Below, in pieces: positions 16,168-17,826 of a stretch of DNA of 17,826 nt. The translations under genes were made by a program, and so were the position numbers. The stretch lies in assembly GCA_947177925.1 (NCBI GenBank), contig CAMWWJ010000028.1, positions 1-17,826 on the forward strand. Direction: 5' to 3'. The notes under the pieces are model-generated. The model worked only from the letters and a program-made list of their open reading frames with translations. It had not been told where the DNA came from and did no database searches. The DNA is from an uncultured Lachnospiraceae bacterium (lineage in GTDB: Bacteria; Bacillota; Clostridia; Lachnospirales; Lachnospiraceae). The first letter of the stretch is position 1. Every line of letters begins with the position of its first letter.

Positions 16168-16197
16168 TTGACATAGGTGGAGAGGATGTTGTAAGAT
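16168..16197 (+). promoter_or_regulatory. Possible promoter of the thioesterase/ABC unit
   Basis: A consensus TTGACA at 16168-16173 is followed after 18 bases by TAAGAT (16192-16197). A second TTGACA is at 16134-16139 but lacks a well-placed -10. The leader to the first start codon is about 90 bases and AT-rich, without a structure I recognise. Confidence 0.45.
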
Positions 16198-16289
16198 AAT
16201 TATAGATTAAATAGGGTTGCGGTTTATGGAACGAAGAACAATTCAATATTAATACTTGAAGTATATACGAATATTCTGTGGAATGATAA

Positions 16290-16568
16290 ATGGCATCAAG
16301 ATATTTGAAACAGATGCAAGTTGTAGATAAGGTTTTTGGTGAGCTAAATAAATTGAGTAATAAAAATATGGATGAGTTATGTCTACAACTGAGAGATAAT
16401 AATGCTTTGTTAAAAAATATCAGGGAAGAATTGAGAAATGTACTTCAAATGAATGGTATGAGTGCTTTAGAAAACTTTAAAGATAAATTAAAGTCGAATT
16501 TAAAAGGAGAAAATCATGAGGTTGATTATTTTACCACATGCAGGCAGCGGGGCATCATATTACTTTAG
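16290..16568 (+). CDS. Small helical protein upstream of the thioesterase
   Basis: A 92-residue frame that I cannot assign. Residues 1-75 are predicted helical by eye, with regularly spaced Leu/Ile (VVDKVFGELNKLSNKN, LKNIREELRNVLQM), suggesting a small helical bundle or coiled coil. There is no Ser-containing carrier-protein motif, signal peptide or double-glycine leader. The last 17 residues are read from the same DNA as the thioesterase N-terminus in another frame (53-base overlap), which is unusually long. Two stop codons sit immediately before ATG 16290 and the ribosome binding site is weak. It could be a genuine partner of the thioesterase, or the remains of a longer gene. Confidence 0.45.
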   Translation: MASRYLKQMQVVDKVFGELNKLSNKNMDELCLQLRDNNALLKNIREELRNVLQMNGMSALENFKDKLKSNLKGENHEVDYFTTCRQRGIILL

Positions 16569-17247
16569 GTGGGTTAAAAATTTCGGAAAAGAATTAAAGG
16601 TATCTGTCGTACAGTATCCAATGAGAGAGCAGAAGTATAAGGAACCAATGCCTGACACGATACAAGAACTTGCTGAGAAAATATTTGAAGAGCATAAGGA
16701 GTGGTTTAAGGAACCTTTTGCTATTTGGGGACATAGTTTTGGTAGTACTTTAGGCTATGAGATTTTAAAGCTTGTTCAGGAAAAACTTAAGAGGAGTCCT
16801 GTTGTATTTTTTAGCTCGGGTGCATCCGCCCCTTGTGACGAATCAGAACAACTGCCTGAAAAGATATCAACTGATAAGACTGTGTTGTTGGATACGCTGA
16901 AAAAAATAGGCGGAATAGCTCGAGAAATGTATGAAAATCAGGATTTCATGGATTATTATTTGCCTATCATTTCAATGGATATAAATCTACTGAAAGAATA
17001 TCAGGATGATGCTTTCATAAAAATTCCATGCCCATTGGTTTTGCTTGAAGGTGATGATGATATGTTCGATCTTTCAAACTGGGACAAATATAAGGGTGAA
17101 TTTGAATCAGAAGTCAGATTCTTCAAGGGAAGTCATTTCTTTTTTGAGGACAATGTGGGAGAGTTTGTATCTCAAGTTCATAACTGCATTAAAAAATATG
17201 AAATGCATAGTCAGTCAGATTCTTGGGGGGATTTATGGAGCTGTTAG
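16516..17247 (+). CDS. Type II thioesterase (NRPS/PKS-associated alpha/beta hydrolase)
   Basis: A 243-residue thioesterase of the GrsT/SrfA-D class, which removes wrong or stalled acyl groups from carrier proteins of nonribosomal peptide and polyketide synthetases. The N-terminal LPHAGSGASYYFRW is the family signature. The nucleophile is Ser74 in GHSFGS, the acid is most likely Asp180 or Asp181 (LEGDDD), and the catalytic His is His207 (GSHFFF). Length is normal for the class. AAGGAG at 16504-16509 is six bases before ATG 16516. It overlaps the following ABC ATPase gene by 13 bases, so the two are co-translated. The synthetase it would serve is not in the window. Base composition is more AT-rich by eye than in the chemoreceptor/kinase genes. 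Confidence 0.9.
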   Translation: MRLIILPHAGSGASYYFRWVKNFGKELKVSVVQYPMREQKYKEPMPDTIQELAEKIFEEHKEWFKEPFAIWGHSFGSTLGYEILKLVQEKLKRSPVVFFSSGASAPCDESEQLPEKISTDKTVLLDTLKKIGGIAREMYENQDFMDYYLPIISMDINLLKEYQDDAFIKIPCPLVLLEGDDDMFDLSNWDKYKGEFESEVRFFKGSHFFFEDNVGEFVSQVHNCIKKYEMHSQSDSWGDLWSC

Positions 17248-17826
17248 AAATTAGGAATATCGAAAAAAGCTTTGGGGAACATAAGGTGCTAAAAGGGCTT
17301 TCCTTTAAGGTGGAGAAGGGCGATATATACGGCTTTTTAGGACCTAATGGGGCTGGGAAAAGTACTACCATAAATATCATCTCGACGATTTTAAAAGCTG
17401 ATAAGGGCGATATTTTGTATAAAGGAAAAAGAGTAAACGATAATTGGGATGACTATAAAAATGTTTTGGGTGTCGTTCCACAAAATATTGCATTATATGA
17501 AAATATTACTGCCTTCGGTAATTTAGATTTTTTTTCACAATTCTATATAAGGGATAAGAGTGAAAGGCGATGCCGATGTGAGGAAGTGCTGAATTTGGTT
17601 GGATTAGAGAATCATAGGAATGAAATTCCAGGGCATTTCTCAGGTGGAATGAAAAGACGATTGAATTTGGCATGTTCCATAATTCACAAGCCGGAAATTT
17701 TAATTTTGGATGAACCTACAGTTGGAGTGGATCCGCAGTCTAGAAACAAAATAATGGAGCTTCTGCGTAAACTTAATGATATGGGAACTACAATTATTTA
17801 TACATCACACTATATGGAAGAGGTAG
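17235..17826 (+). CDS. ABC transporter ATP-binding protein (3' end outside window)
   Basis: The first 197 residues of a nucleotide-binding subunit of the drug/lipopeptide export type. It shows Walker A GPNGAGKST, the Q-loop (VVPQ), the signature FSGGMKRR, Walker B ILILDEPTVGVD, and the H-loop TSHYMEE at the very edge. ATG 17235 lies inside the thioesterase gene, after a GGGGGG tract at 17225-17230 that serves as ribosome binding site. No stop is present before the window ends. Coupling to a type II thioesterase suggests it exports, or gives resistance to, the product of a nonribosomal peptide or polyketide pathway. The permease and biosynthetic genes should lie beyond 17826. Confidence 0.93.
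   Translation, partial: MELLEIRNIEKSFGEHKVLKGLSFKVEKGDIYGFLGPNGAGKSTTINIISTILKADKGDILYKGKRVNDNWDDYKNVLGVVPQNIALYENITAFGNLDFFSQFYIRDKSERRCRCEEVLNLVGLENHRNEIPGHFSGGMKRRLNLACSIIHKPEILILDEPTVGVDPQSRNKIMELLRKLNDMGTTIIYTSHYMEEV

Noticed and set aside
15866..16246. Minus-strand 126-codon frame over the MerR end and gap
   Set aside because: It is Pro/Ser-rich, produced by the purine-rich plus strand, and overlaps the strong MerR C-terminal domain.

Overview
The window looks like a chromosomal segment of a low-to-moderate GC Gram-positive anaerobe, most likely a member of the Clostridia close to Lachnospiraceae. This is inferred from the strong AGGAG-type ribosome binding sites, the sigma-A-like promoters, and family features typical of that group (Rpn-type nuclease, TipAS-type MerR regulator, large hybrid sensor kinase, dCache chemoreceptor). 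No rRNA, tRNA, CRISPR array or insertion sequence was seen, and there is no intact integrase.

Left part (1-4379): five tightly overlapping forward genes. They encode an ECF-type sigma factor, a six-helix membrane protein, an ABC ATPase and two related ABC-2-like membrane proteins. This is a self-contained, sigma-controlled ABC exporter operon whose membrane protein 2 is a candidate sigma-factor partner. Next (4499-5891) come a LysR regulator and a divergently transcribed GNAT acetyltransferase sharing a 112-base intergenic region. At 5901-7221 a compact unit holds a membrane-anchored SPFH/band 7 protein and a 66-residue ribbon-helix-helix protein. It is driven from a promoter whose -10 box lies inside a perfect 19-base palindrome, and it ends at a perfect 18-bp terminator hairpin. 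This is probably an autoregulated module.

Middle (7382-13557): an orphan methyl-accepting chemotaxis protein, with a dCache sensor that fits the amino-acid-binding motif, is followed by a terminator. On the opposite strand is a very large hybrid sensor histidine kinase broken near its 5' end by a 4-bp tandem duplication. Upstream of it on the same strand is an unrecognised 180-residue protein that appears to be an internal duplication.

Right-middle (13700-15220) is a decaying area: a PEBP/YbhB fragment, an Rpn-family gene whose nuclease core has been removed in frame, and a small ORF of unknown function.

Right end (15227-17826): a MerR/TipAS-type regulator with a 19-bp-spacer promoter is closed by a terminator. 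A new transcription unit follows: a small helical protein, a type II thioesterase of the kind found with nonribosomal peptide or polyketide synthesis, and an ABC ATPase cut by the window edge. The right end therefore probably opens a natural-product biosynthesis and export cluster whose core lies outside the window. It appears more AT-rich than the centre by eye.
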